A DNA stretch of 64,000 nucleotides from Solirubrobacteraceae bacterium (lineage in GTDB: Bacteria; Actinomycetota; Thermoleophilia; Solirubrobacterales; Solirubrobacteraceae), in NCBI GenBank assembly GCA_017744415.1, contig JAGIBJ010000117.1, forward strand, positions 33,056-97,055, given 5' to 3'. The notes under the pieces were generated by a model that was given only the letters and a program-made list of their open reading frames with translations, was not told the origin of the DNA and did not search any database. Positions 50,625 to 59,081 of this stretch are shown in pieces (positions within the stretch are counted from its first letter, which is position 1; the number at the start of each line of letters is the position of its first letter). The position numbers were made by a program, and so were the translations under genes.

Positions 50625-51419
50625 ATGAACGCCCCTCGAACCACCGCTCAAAACACCACGCAGGGCAGCTGTGCGCTGGTAACCGGTGGATCGCGAGGCA
50701 TCGGAGCGGCGACAGTCGAAGCGCTCGCCGGGCAGGGTTGGACGGTGGCCTTCACCGCGCGCTCGATCGGCGACGACGCGCAGGCGCTGACCGCTCGCGT
50801 GCAGGCGGCAGGCGGGATTGCGGAGGGTCACGCGGTCGACAGTGCCGACCGTGCCGCCACTGATGCGCTCATCGCCGACCTCACCGAGCGCCACGGCGGG
50901 ATCGGCGTGCTCGTGGTCAACGCGGGCGCGGAGCTGATCGACCTCATCCCGACCACCGCCGACGAAGATTGGGACCGCCTGATTGAGCTGGACCTCACTT
51001 CGGCATTCCGGCTCGTGCGGGGCGTCGCGATGGGTATGGCCCGCCGACGCTGGGGACGCATCGTGCTCGTCACCTCGGCCGTCACCGAGGTGGTGCCCGC
51101 GGGCCAGGCGGCGTACACGTCGGCGAAATGGGGACTCGAGGGGCTCGCGCGCACGGCGGCCGTCGAGTTCGGCAAGCGCGGCGTGACCACGAACTGCGTG
51201 GCCCCGGGGATCATCGACACCGCCATGACTCGCCGCTACGAGGGCCAGTTCGACGAGCGCGCCGTGGCGGCCGCGATTCCCGCGAACCGCCTCGGGCAGC
51301 CGGCTGACGTGGCCGCCGCGATCGCCTACCTCGTCTCCGATGGCGCCGCCTACGTGAACGGGACGACGCTACGTGTCGACGGCGGACTGTCCGTCGGCGC
51401 CCGTGCATTCCCTGCTTGA
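50625..51419 (+). CDS. Short-chain dehydrogenase/reductase, FabG-like
   Basis: A 264-residue classical SDR: TGGSRGIGAATVEAL cofactor site, VVNAGAE, the catalytic Ser in VTSAVTEV, YTSAKWGLEG with Tyr and Lys, and a C-terminal NGTTLRVDGGLS. FabG and related oxidoreductases share this pattern, so the substrate is open. It could reduce a beta-ketoacyl or ketosugar. No leaderless -10 element or clear Shine-Dalgarno sequence was found for ATG 50625. Confidence 0.83.
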   Translation: MNAPRTTAQNTTQGSCALVTGGSRGIGAATVEALAGQGWTVAFTARSIGDDAQALTARVQAAGGIAEGHAVDSADRAATDALIADLTERHGGIGVLVVNAGAELIDLIPTTADEDWDRLIELDLTSAFRLVRGVAMGMARRRWGRIVLVTSAVTEVVPAGQAAYTSAKWGLEGLARTAAVEFGKRGVTTNCVAPGIIDTAMTRRYEGQFDERAVAAAIPANRLGQPADVAAAIAYLVSDGAAYVNGTTLRVDGGLSVGARAFPA

Positions 51420-51427
51420 CCTCGGAG

Positions 51428-51433
51428 TACGAT
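51428..51433 (+). promoter_or_regulatory. -10 element TACGAT driving a leaderless leader ORF
   Basis: TACGAT, 8 nt, ATG 51442, which opens an 8-codon frame ending in an ATGA overlap with the FkbM gene. Confidence 0.45.
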
Positions 51434-51441
51434 GGCGCGCG

Positions 51442-51468
51442 ATGCCTCGCCCGTCCCAGGCCGAATGA
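51442..51468 (+). CDS. Putative 8-residue leaderless leader peptide coupled to the FkbM gene
   Basis: ATG 51442 starts MPRPSQAE and stops at TGA 51466-51468, overlapping ATG 51465 of the methyltransferase as ATGA. The ATG lies 8 nt after TACGAT. The design copies that at 9749-9808: leaderless initiation on a tiny frame followed by re-initiation on the main gene. It also implies that the methyltransferase starts at 51465 rather than at the in-frame ATG 51432, which overlaps the -10 element itself. Confidence 0.4.
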   Translation: MPRPSQAE

Positions 51469-52466
51469 CGCCCCCGGATGCCTCCGAGCCCGGCGTGGCG
51501 AGCGCCGTGAAGGCCGCCCTGCGGCCGCTGCGCGTGGCGAAGAACTACGCCGGCGCCGACGAACTCAAGCGCCTGCGCATCCGGCGCGACGAGCTGCGCA
51601 AGGTGATCCGCCGCAGCACGCCGATCGTCGTGCGCGAGGACCGCGGCATCAACTACGTGGTCGACCTGCGCGACGAGTCCGAAGTCACCCACTGGATCTG
51701 GTTCTACGGTCGCTACGAGGAACCGCTGCTCGCACGCGCCGCCGCCGCCCTCACGGCCGACGGCTTCGGTGACCGCCCGCTCGAGGGCAAGGTGTTCCTC
51801 GACGTCGGCGCGAACATCGGCACCGCCTCGCTCTGCGCGCTGATCCGCCAGGGCGCCGAGCGCTCGATGCTCTTCGAGCCGCATCCCAGCAACCTGCGCC
51901 TGCTGCGGATGAACCTCGCCGCCAACGATCTCGTCGACCGCGGCCTCGTGCGCGCCGCCGCCGTCTCCTCGGAGCCCGGCCAGCTCACGTTCGAGGAGTC
52001 CGAAGACAACATCGGCGACCACCGCGTCCGCACCGACGACGCCGTCGCGGAGGGCGCGCTCGGCGAGGAGCACCGCACGACGATCACCGTCGAGGCGACC
52101 ACCCTCGATGGCGCCCTCGCCGACGCCGGCATCCCGCTGACCGATGTCGGGCTGGTGTGGGTCGACGTGCAGGGCCACGAGACGCAGGTGCTCGACGGCG
52201 CCAAGGGCCTGCTGCAGGCGGGCGTGCCGTGGTGCGTGGAGTTCTGGCCCTACGGGCTCGAGCGCCAAGGCACGCTGGAGCGGTTCCTCACGTTCGCCCA
52301 GGAGCGCTTCTCGCACGTGTGGGATCTCGGCCTGCCGGATGGCTGGGATCTCGACATCCCGTCGCCGCCCGGCCGCCGGCTCGAGCTGAGCGAGCTGCGC
52401 GCCCTCGCGGCCGGCATCCCGGGCGCCGAGCAGTCCACCAACCTCCTGCTCGTCCCAGCGTCGTGA
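51465..52466 (+). CDS. FkbM family methyltransferase
   Basis: A 333-residue protein. An N-terminal basic helix region (residues 20-70) precedes the FkbM methyltransferase core: VFLDVGANIGTASLCALI (motif I), LFEPHPSNLRLLRMNLAAN, and a C-terminal VGLVWVDVQGHETQVLDGA. FkbM proteins O-methylate sugars and macrolides and are frequent in glycan loci. Start 51465 is inferred from the ATGA overlap with a short leader frame; 51432 is the alternative. It overlaps the GT4 at 52463 by GTGA. Confidence 0.85.
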   Translation: MTPPDASEPGVASAVKAALRPLRVAKNYAGADELKRLRIRRDELRKVIRRSTPIVVREDRGINYVVDLRDESEVTHWIWFYGRYEEPLLARAAAALTADGFGDRPLEGKVFLDVGANIGTASLCALIRQGAERSMLFEPHPSNLRLLRMNLAANDLVDRGLVRAAAVSSEPGQLTFEESEDNIGDHRVRTDDAVAEGALGEEHRTTITVEATTLDGALADAGIPLTDVGLVWVDVQGHETQVLDGAKGLLQAGVPWCVEFWPYGLERQGTLERFLTFAQERFSHVWDLGLPDGWDLDIPSPPGRRLELSELRALAAGIPGAEQSTNLLLVPAS

Positions 52467-53695
52467 GCGGCGCGCGGGCCGCCGTGGTCGGGGCTCGGGC
52501 GGTGGTTGCTTGCCCGTCGCTGCCGCTGCCCCCGGTGTCCGGCGGACGCAAACGCACGCTGCGGCTCGTCGAGGCGCTCGATCGCGCCGGCGCTGTGCCG
52601 CACGTGCTGGCTCTCGCCGGCGAGCCCGAGCAGATCGCGGCGATGCGCGAGCGCGGCTGGAAGGCCGAGGTGCACCCGCATCCGCCGGCCGGCTCCGCGC
52701 GCAAGCTGATCCAGCGAGCCCGCCAGGACGTGGTCGGCGAGCCCGAGCCGCACCATCGGGTGATGGCGAGCCGCATCGCCGCCCTCGCTCCAGGCGCCGC
52801 GATCGTGCAGCTGGAGGAGGCCTGGCTCGAGCAGTACGTACCCGACGCCGCGGCAGCCAGCGGGCCGCTCGTGATCGCGAGCCCGCACAACGCCGATGCC
52901 GAGATGCTGCGCGGCTTCGCGGCCTCAGCCACCGACCCGAGGGAGGCGCTGCGTCTGCGGGTGCGGGCCCGCCGACTGGAGCAGACCGAGCGCCGCGCCG
53001 TGCGCGGCGCCCACCTCACCGTGACGGTGAGCGACCACGACGACGCCTACTTCCGTGGTCTCGGCGCGCGCGACACCGTGCTGGTGCCCAATGGCGTCGA
53101 CGATGAACTCTTCGATCTCGATCCGCGCTCGGGCGAACCGGGGCGCGTGCTCTTCTTCGGCGCCTACCACTGGGCCCCCAACCGCGACGGCCTCATCCGG
53201 TTCCTGCGTGAGGGCTGGGGTCGGGTGACGGAGCAGCATCCGGCGGCGCAGCTGCGGATCGTCGGCTCGGGCCCGCTCGACGCGGTGCGTGAGGCGGCAG
53301 GCCCGCTGCGCAACGTCGAGGTCGCCGGGCTCGTCGACGACATCGTCGCGGAGATCGCCGCGGCCGCCGTCGTGATCGTCCCCGTGTGGACGGGCGGCGG
53401 CACCCGCATCAAGGTGCTCGAGGCGATGGCTGCGGCGCGGCCGATCGTCGGTACGGCCGTCGGCGTCGAGCGGATCGGGTTCGTCGACGGCTCGCACGGC
53501 GCCGTGCGCGAGGAGCCCGCCGCACTGGCCGACGCCACCGTCGACCTTCTCCGCAAGCCGGAGCGTGGGCTCATGCAAGGCATCGCCGCGCGCGAAGCCG
53601 TCCGCGGTCACAGCTGGCGCACGCTTGCCGCCCCGCTCGAGGATCGCTACCGCGAGGCGCTGCGCGCCCGTGGGCGGCGCGAGGCGATCCGATGA
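52463..53695 (+). CDS. Glycosyltransferase family 4
   Basis: A 410-residue GT-B enzyme with PPVSGGRKRTLRLVEALDRAG near the N terminus, VLVPNGVDDELFDL, FFGAYHWAPNRDGLIRFL and VPVWTGGGTRIKVLEAMAAARPIVGT. This is the GT4 type with GGGTRIK at the donor site. It is translationally coupled upstream to the FkbM gene (GTGA) and downstream to the flippase (ATGA), which places it in a Wzx-type assembly operon. Confidence 0.87.
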   Translation: MSGARAAVVGARAVVACPSLPLPPVSGGRKRTLRLVEALDRAGAVPHVLALAGEPEQIAAMRERGWKAEVHPHPPAGSARKLIQRARQDVVGEPEPHHRVMASRIAALAPGAAIVQLEEAWLEQYVPDAAAASGPLVIASPHNADAEMLRGFAASATDPREALRLRVRARRLEQTERRAVRGAHLTVTVSDHDDAYFRGLGARDTVLVPNGVDDELFDLDPRSGEPGRVLFFGAYHWAPNRDGLIRFLREGWGRVTEQHPAAQLRIVGSGPLDAVREAAGPLRNVEVAGLVDDIVAEIAAAAVVIVPVWTGGGTRIKVLEAMAAARPIVGTAVGVERIGFVDGSHGAVREEPAALADATVDLLRKPERGLMQGIAAREAVRGHSWRTLAAPLEDRYREALRARGRREAIR

Positions 53696-55338
53696 GCGAG
53701 CGGCCCGACGACCCGTCCGCGGAGCGCCCCGCGGAGCAGCCCGTCGACATCGAACTCGACATCGTCGCGCACCACCAGCCGGATCGGGAGGCGCGCGACG
53801 CCGCCGCGGCCGACGATGCCGCGCGCCGGGCCGACTACTCCGACAACGCCCTCGAGACGCTCCGGATGGCCACGGCCGCCGACGACGAGATCACCGAGGA
53901 GCAGCGGGCCGTCCGCGACAAGACCGCGCGCAGCATGATGCTCGTCGGCATGCGAACCGTGATCGTGCGCGGTCTCGGGCTCGTCGGCACGATCTTCCTC
54001 GCGCGCCTGCTCTCGAAGGAGGACTACGGCGTCGTCGCGCTCGGCCTCACGATCATCGTGCTCGGCCGGTTCCTCGCCGACGGCGGCCTCGGCCCCGGCC
54101 TGATCCGCCGTGAGCAGCCACCGGCGCGCTACGAGTATGCGGCGCTGCTCGCGTTCCAGCAGGCGATCACGTGGCCGGTGGCGGCGGTCGGCTCGCTCCT
54201 GGCGTTCACCACGCTCTCGGTCGGTGGCAACGAGGGCGCGCTCACGATGAGCCTGATGTTCGTCGGCATGGCGATCGACGTGATGCGCAGCGCGAACTCG
54301 ATCGCCTGCGAGCGCGACCTCGAGTACCGGCCGGTGGTGCGCGCCGAGATCGTCGAGTTCCTCGTCTACAACGTGCTCGCGATCGGGCTCGTCGCGGGCG
54401 GGATGGGGCTCGTCGGCGTCGGCATCGCCAACGTCGCCCGCGCCGTGACCGGCAGCGGCCTGCTGATCCTCACCGGACCCGTCGGCTGGATCTGGCCGAA
54501 GTGGAACGGCGGCGTGGTGCGGGGCCTCGCGAAGTTCGGGGCGTACTTCCAGGCGTCGTGGCTCGCGACGATGTTCCGCGATCAGGGTCTCGCGATGATC
54601 CTCTTCGCGATCAGCGGCCGCGGCGCGCTCGGCGCGTTCGACCAGGCCCGCCGGTTGCTCGTGATCGTGACGCTGTTCTTCGAGTCGGCGTGGCGGGTCG
54701 GCCTGCCGGGGCTCGCCCGGATGATGGAGGCGGGCGCCGAGCCGAAGATGCTCCTCGAGCGCGGGCTCGGGCTCGCCGGCGTGGCGATGGCGCTGCCGGT
54801 CGTCGGGCTCGTGTCGACGTGCGAGTGGCTCGTCCCGCTCTTGCTCGGCGACGGCTGGACCGAGACCGCCGACCTCATCCCGTGGGTCGGCGCCGCGATC
54901 ATGATCACGATCCCGATGGCGACGATCATCTCGACGCTGCTGTGGGCCCAGGACGAGCCGAAGAAGGTGTTCGTGATGGGGCTGCCGGCGCTCGTCGTCA
55001 CGCTCGGCGTCGGCGCCGTAGCGATGACCCGCTACGAGGCCGTGGGCGCGGGCATCGGGCTCGTCGCCGGCGGGGTCGTGTTCGTTGTGAGCGCCGCGGG
55101 CATGGCGCGCGACGTGTTCGGCCCCACCGCCATTCCGCGGTTCGCCGGCCCGGTGCTCGCCGCCGCGGGCGCGTCCTTCGCCGGCTGGTCGGTGGCCTAC
55201 GAGCTCGACCCTTCGCCGTTCGTCGGCACGTTCGTGTCGGGGCTCGTCGGCATGGGCGCCCTCGTCGTGCTGCTGCTGCTCGTCGCGCGCAACTCGACGC
55301 TGGATCTCTGGCGCTTCGTCGGCAAGGCGCGGAGCTGA
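53692..55338 (+). CDS. Polysaccharide flippase, MOP/Wzx-like
   Basis: A 548-residue protein. The first 80 residues are hydrophilic and strongly acidic (an extension not usual in Wzx). About 12-14 membrane helices follow. ARLLSKEDYGVVALGLTII, RYEYAALLAFQQ and ACERDLEYRPVVRAEIVE are typical of the polysaccharide synthase family of MOP flippases. It should flip lipid-linked repeat units across the membrane. It is coupled to the GT4 upstream (ATGA). A matching polymerase/ligase and Wzz-like protein are encoded at 57459-60424 on the other strand. Confidence 0.85.
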   Translation: MSERPDDPSAERPAEQPVDIELDIVAHHQPDREARDAAAADDAARRADYSDNALETLRMATAADDEITEEQRAVRDKTARSMMLVGMRTVIVRGLGLVGTIFLARLLSKEDYGVVALGLTIIVLGRFLADGGLGPGLIRREQPPARYEYAALLAFQQAITWPVAAVGSLLAFTTLSVGGNEGALTMSLMFVGMAIDVMRSANSIACERDLEYRPVVRAEIVEFLVYNVLAIGLVAGGMGLVGVGIANVARAVTGSGLLILTGPVGWIWPKWNGGVVRGLAKFGAYFQASWLATMFRDQGLAMILFAISGRGALGAFDQARRLLVIVTLFFESAWRVGLPGLARMMEAGAEPKMLLERGLGLAGVAMALPVVGLVSTCEWLVPLLLGDGWTETADLIPWVGAAIMITIPMATIISTLLWAQDEPKKVFVMGLPALVVTLGVGAVAMTRYEAVGAGIGLVAGGVVFVVSAAGMARDVFGPTAIPRFAGPVLAAAGASFAGWSVAYELDPSPFVGTFVSGLVGMGALVVLLLLVARNSTLDLWRFVGKARS

Positions 55339-55397
55339 TGACGAGTCGTGCCCAGGCGCGCCGGCACGCCAGCCTCGCGACCTGACAGGCTGTTGGC

Positions 55398-56696
55398 GTG
55401 CGCGATTCCCCCGTCGTGAGCTACGTGATCCGGAGCTTCCCCAAGGTGTCGGAGACGTTCGTGGTGCGCGAGCTGCTCTCGCTCCAGGAGGCCGGCGTGC
55501 CGGTGGAGATCTGGAGCCTCGTGCCCGACGGGGAGGCGAGCTTCGACGATGTGCCTGCTGCTGCGCCGCTCGCCACGCTCGTGCGGCGCCCGCCAGCGGG
55601 GCGCGCCGGGCTGCGCGCGATGATGGGCGACCTGCTCCAAGCGCTGCTGCGCCGGCCGGTGCGCACGGCGCGGGCGATCAGCTTCGCGGTCGGCTGGGCG
55701 GTGCGTGAGCGCGACCCCCGCCAGCTCGCCGCCCTGCCCTACGCCGCGCACCTCGCGCGCCACGCCCGCGGCAAGCACCTCCACGCGCACTTCGCCAACA
55801 CGCCCGCGACGACGGCAGTGCTGGCCGCCATGCTCAGCCGCCGGGGCCGCACCGCCTCCTACACCGGTCACGCCCGCGATCTCTGGGTCGCCACCTCGCC
55901 CGCGTTCCTCGCCGCGAAGACCCGCGCCTGCGCCTTCGCCGTGAGCCACTCGCAGTTCACGCTCGGCGTGATCGAGCGGGCGCTTGCCGGCGAGCTCACC
56001 GCCGGCACCGACAACCCCTCCGCGCCGAACGGGGCCGGCAACGGCTCGGGCCCGCACCGCGCCGACCCGCCCCTCTACGTGATCACCAACGGCGTCGAGC
56101 GCCCGGCGGTGCTGGCTTCGCCGGAGTCGCGCGAGCCCGATCTCATCGTCGCCACGGCGCGGATGGTGGAGAAGAAGGGCCTCGACACCCTCATCGCGGC
56201 GATCGGCGAGCTCGTCACCGCGGGCCGCACGGGCATCCGGCTCGAGCTCATCGGCGACGGCCCCGAGCGCGATGCCCTCGAGCTCCAGGTCGCCCGCCTC
56301 CGCCTCGCCGATCACGTCGTGCTCCGCGGCACCCAGCCACCGGCCGAGGTGCAGCACACGCTCCAGCGCGCGGCCATCTTCGCGCTCCCGGCTCGCGCGG
56401 CCCGCGACGGCGACACCGATGGCCTTCCGGTCGCCGTGCTCGAGGCGATGGCCCACGGCGTGCCCGTGATCGCCACGCCGATCGCCGGCCTGCCCGAGGC
56501 CGTGCTCGACGGCGAGACCGGCCTGCTCGTCCCCCCGGATGACGCTGTCACCCTCGCGGCCGCGATCGCCCGCCTCCTCGACGACGCCGAATTGCGCGAG
56601 CTCCTCGGCACTGCCGCCGCCGGCCTCATCGCCGAGCGCTACGACTCCGCACGCTCAGCCCTCACGCTGGCCGAGCACTTCCGGCGGCAGGAGTAA
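55398..56696 (+). CDS. Glycosyltransferase family 4
   Basis: A 432-residue GT-B enzyme: VSYVIRSFPKVSETFVVRELL (the SETF motif of WcaL/AmsK-type colanic acid transferases), LHAHFANTPATTAVLAA, VATARMVEKKGLDTLIAAI and GLPVAVLEAMAHGVPVIATPIAGLPEAV. The donor-site EX7E is intact. GTG 55398 follows CAGGCT with 6 nt, a one-base variant of the local -10. Two Asn/Gly-rich linkers around residues 205-220 are insertions. It is probably transcribed separately from the flippase operon. Confidence 0.87.
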   Translation: MRDSPVVSYVIRSFPKVSETFVVRELLSLQEAGVPVEIWSLVPDGEASFDDVPAAAPLATLVRRPPAGRAGLRAMMGDLLQALLRRPVRTARAISFAVGWAVRERDPRQLAALPYAAHLARHARGKHLHAHFANTPATTAVLAAMLSRRGRTASYTGHARDLWVATSPAFLAAKTRACAFAVSHSQFTLGVIERALAGELTAGTDNPSAPNGAGNGSGPHRADPPLYVITNGVERPAVLASPESREPDLIVATARMVEKKGLDTLIAAIGELVTAGRTGIRLELIGDGPERDALELQVARLRLADHVVLRGTQPPAEVQHTLQRAAIFALPARAARDGDTDGLPVAVLEAMAHGVPVIATPIAGLPEAVLDGETGLLVPPDDAVTLAAAIARLLDDAELRELLGTAAAGLIAERYDSARSALTLAEHFRRQE

Positions 56697-56770
56697 GGGT
56701 CGGCTGGAGGTCATCGGCCGCAGCTGGTTGCCGCGCCGATCTTGACCCTCGCCGCGCGAGCGTCGCGCCG

Positions 56771-56776
56771 TAGCGT
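56771..56776 (+). promoter_or_regulatory. -10 element TAGCGT, leaderless start of a small membrane protein gene
   Basis: TAGCGT, 7 nt, GTG 56784. It decides the start. Confidence 0.5.
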
Positions 56777-56783
56777 CGAGTGC

Positions 56784-57074
56784 GTGTCGATGCGCGAGCG
56801 GTGGGGGAATGTCGGGGTCTACTTCGGGCTCGTCGACGAGCCTGGTGCGCCGCCTGCCGAGCCCGCAACGCTGGTGCGGCGGCTGGTGTACGCGGCCGTC
56901 GCGGGCGTCGTCTGGGCCTTGCTCACCTGGGCGTGGCAGGGAGGTTCAACAGCCTCGATCGTCCTGCCCGCCGTCGTTTTCGCCGTACTGATGTTCATCG
57001 GCAGCGCTTGGGGGCCTCGCCGGGCGGATGACGCCAACGGCGGCGAGCGCAACCACCGAGAGTCCAACGGCTGA
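56784..57074 (+). CDS. Small two-helix membrane protein, unknown function
   Basis: A 96-residue protein. The first 35 residues are soluble, then come two membrane helices (about residues 35-53 and 58-78) and a short charged tail (DDANGGERNHRESNG). There is no signal peptide and no family that I recognise. GTG 56784 is fixed by TAGCGT 7 nt upstream. It is convergent with another small membrane protein gene (57090-57314) 15 nt away. Confidence 0.55.
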   Translation: MSMRERWGNVGVYFGLVDEPGAPPAEPATLVRRLVYAAVAGVVWALLTWAWQGGSTASIVLPAVVFAVLMFIGSAWGPRRADDANGGERNHRESNG

Positions 57075-57089
57075 TGCCCGGCTCAGGCG

Positions 57090-57314
57090 TCAGTCGGGGA
57101 CGATGCGCTCCGCCGCACGCCCGAGCGTGCGGCGGCGCACCGACCACCCGATGGCAGCCCCGGCGGCGATGATCACGACGGTGACGAGCGCTGCGGCGGC
57201 ACCGCTCAGGCTCAGCGCCGCAACGACGGCGACGGCGAGCCACGCCACGAACATCAGTCCGAACAGCGCCTGAACGAGGCGTCCGGCAGCTGGCTGGTCA
57301 GGATCTGCGCTCAC
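57090..57314 (-). CDS. Small two-helix membrane protein, unknown function
   Basis: A 74-residue protein with two hydrophobic helices (about residues 15-35 and 37-57) and a basic C terminus (VRRRTLGRAAERIV). The start is GTG 57314; no -10 element or Shine-Dalgarno sequence supports it. Its place between glycan genes and its lack of domain features leave the function open. It could be a real small protein or a chance frame; the hydrophobic pattern and clean stop favour a real gene. Confidence 0.45.
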   Translation of the reverse strand: MSADPDQPAAGRLVQALFGLMFVAWLAVAVVAALSLSGAAAALVTVVIIAAGAAIGWSVRRRTLGRAAERIVPD

Positions 57315-57458
57315 GTGCGGTCTCCGCAGCTCGGTCGATCGGCGGTCGGGACGACCGGGTCATGTCCTCGAACGTACCGACGGTGGCGTCGCCCGGCCCG
57401 TCGCCGGAGCCGGCGCTCCGGACAAGCCCGGTTGGGACCCCGGCGCTGACCGCCAGCG

Positions 57459-59081
57459 TCAGAGCCGCGGGGGTGCCGCGGTCAGCACCTCGCGCGCGGC
57501 GCCCGGCGTGGCCGGGGTGGTGCCGAGCGGCGGGACGATCGGCCGCGTGAGCGCGGGCTCGGGGTCGGCGGCGCCGGGCGGAGCCGCAACCGCGCGGCGA
57601 TCGGCGGCCTCGGCGTTCCGGCGGCCGAGCGCCTCGCCGAGCGCGTAGAACAGGATGAAGCCCGTGAGGCCGTAGAGCGTCTCGGAGAACAGCGAGAGCG
57701 GGATGAACACGCCGATCGGCGCGAGGAGCGGCAGCAGCGGCCTTCGAGAGGCGACGGTGGTGCCGCGGAGCACGCTCCAGATCAGGCCGAGCATCCCGAG
57801 GCCGACGAGCAAGAAGCCGATCGGGCCGAGCATGTAGAGCATGATCAGGTAGCCGTTGTCGACCAGGGCGACAGGCGGACTGGGATTGAGATCACTGGCC
57901 GCGCCGACCGATCCGATGCCGGCGCCGAGGGGCTTCGTCAGCGCCTGCGGGCCGAGCGTGATGATCGCCTCTTTGCGATCGGAGCCCGACTTGTCGTTGG
58001 TGCCCGCGGTGATGGAGCTCGCGCGCTGCACGACCTGCTGGCCGGCCTGCGAGCTGCCGAGCGCGAAATACATGCCGCCGAGCATCAGGAGCACGGCACC
58101 GAGCCGGGGCAGCGCGCGGCCACCGGTGAAGAACGTCATCAGCACGAGGCCGCCGGCGACCGCCACCCAGGCGCCGCGCGACTGCGTGAGGAAGATGCCG
58201 GCAATGGCGACGACCACCGTGAGGATCCGAAGCAGGCTCACGCGCCGCGAGACGAACAGCATCGCGAGGTAGATCGCCACGAGCGACGCGTAGGTGTAGG
58301 GCGAGTTGAGCACCGAGAACACGCGGAACGTCCCGAGCTCCTTGGTGCCGACCGATCCGAAGTTCGACTTCAACAGCCAAGTCTGGTCCCAGACCGGAAG
58401 CCGCGGGAGGATGCCCTGCCAGATGCCGTAGATCGACGCGATCAGCACCATCGGCAGCAGCATCTGCTCGAGCGTGAACCGGCGGTCGCGGCCGTTGGCG
58501 TAACCGATGTAGATGCCGAGGATCGCGGAGACGTAGGCGAAGAGCCCGAAGAGCAGCGCGAACGGTGCCGAGAAGCCGAGCGGGATGCCGACCGCGAAGC
58601 CCGCGATCACGACGCCGACGAACACGTTGACGGCGCGCGGCGGGCGGTAACGGGAGAGCGCGAGGAGCGCGACGCTGGCGGTCGCCATGAACGGCGTGAG
58701 CGAGAGCACGTCGGGGCCCGCCGCAGTCGGATCGACCACATCGAGCACGCGCCGCAGGAACGGCGCGAACGTCCACAGGGTGAACAGCGAGACCGTCCCG
58801 ATCACGGGCCACTGCGCGAAGAGCATCGCGAAGCCCGGCACCCAGACGAACGTGGCGAGCAGCTGCCACTGCTCGGCGACCGCGAGCACGGCGATGCCGA
58901 GGGCCCACGCCATCACCCACCCGGAGAACCAGAGGTCGCTCATCCGCAACGCGCGCAGGCGCTGGGCGAGCTCGGGCCGCTGGATCAGGTCGCGCAGGCG
59001 CGGGATCACGTAGAGCCGCGGCATCCGCTCACGCAGCGGAGGCTTGCGGGCGCTCGTCCGGCTGCGGCGCAGCGTCGTCAC
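57459..59081 (-). CDS. O-antigen ligase / polysaccharide polymerase (WaaL/Wzy-like)
   Basis: A 540-residue protein with about 12 membrane helices and a long periplasmic-side loop. The Wzy_C core is visible as FLTQSRGAWVAVAGGLVL with the preceding LNSPYTYASLVAIYLAML. It polymerises or ligates lipid-linked glycan outside the membrane; sequence cannot separate polymerase from ligase. The last 60 residues are a disordered Pro/Ala tail. GTG 59081 overlaps the stop of the Wzz-like gene (GTGA), so length regulator and polymerase are co-translated. Confidence 0.83.
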   Translation of the reverse strand: MTTLRRSRTSARKPPLRERMPRLYVIPRLRDLIQRPELAQRLRALRMSDLWFSGWVMAWALGIAVLAVAEQWQLLATFVWVPGFAMLFAQWPVIGTVSLFTLWTFAPFLRRVLDVVDPTAAGPDVLSLTPFMATASVALLALSRYRPPRAVNVFVGVVIAGFAVGIPLGFSAPFALLFGLFAYVSAILGIYIGYANGRDRRFTLEQMLLPMVLIASIYGIWQGILPRLPVWDQTWLLKSNFGSVGTKELGTFRVFSVLNSPYTYASLVAIYLAMLFVSRRVSLLRILTVVVAIAGIFLTQSRGAWVAVAGGLVLMTFFTGGRALPRLGAVLLMLGGMYFALGSSQAGQQVVQRASSITAGTNDKSGSDRKEAIITLGPQALTKPLGAGIGSVGAASDLNPSPPVALVDNGYLIMLYMLGPIGFLLVGLGMLGLIWSVLRGTTVASRRPLLPLLAPIGVFIPLSLFSETLYGLTGFILFYALGEALGRRNAEAADRRAVAAPPGAADPEPALTRPIVPPLGTTPATPGAAREVLTAAPPRL

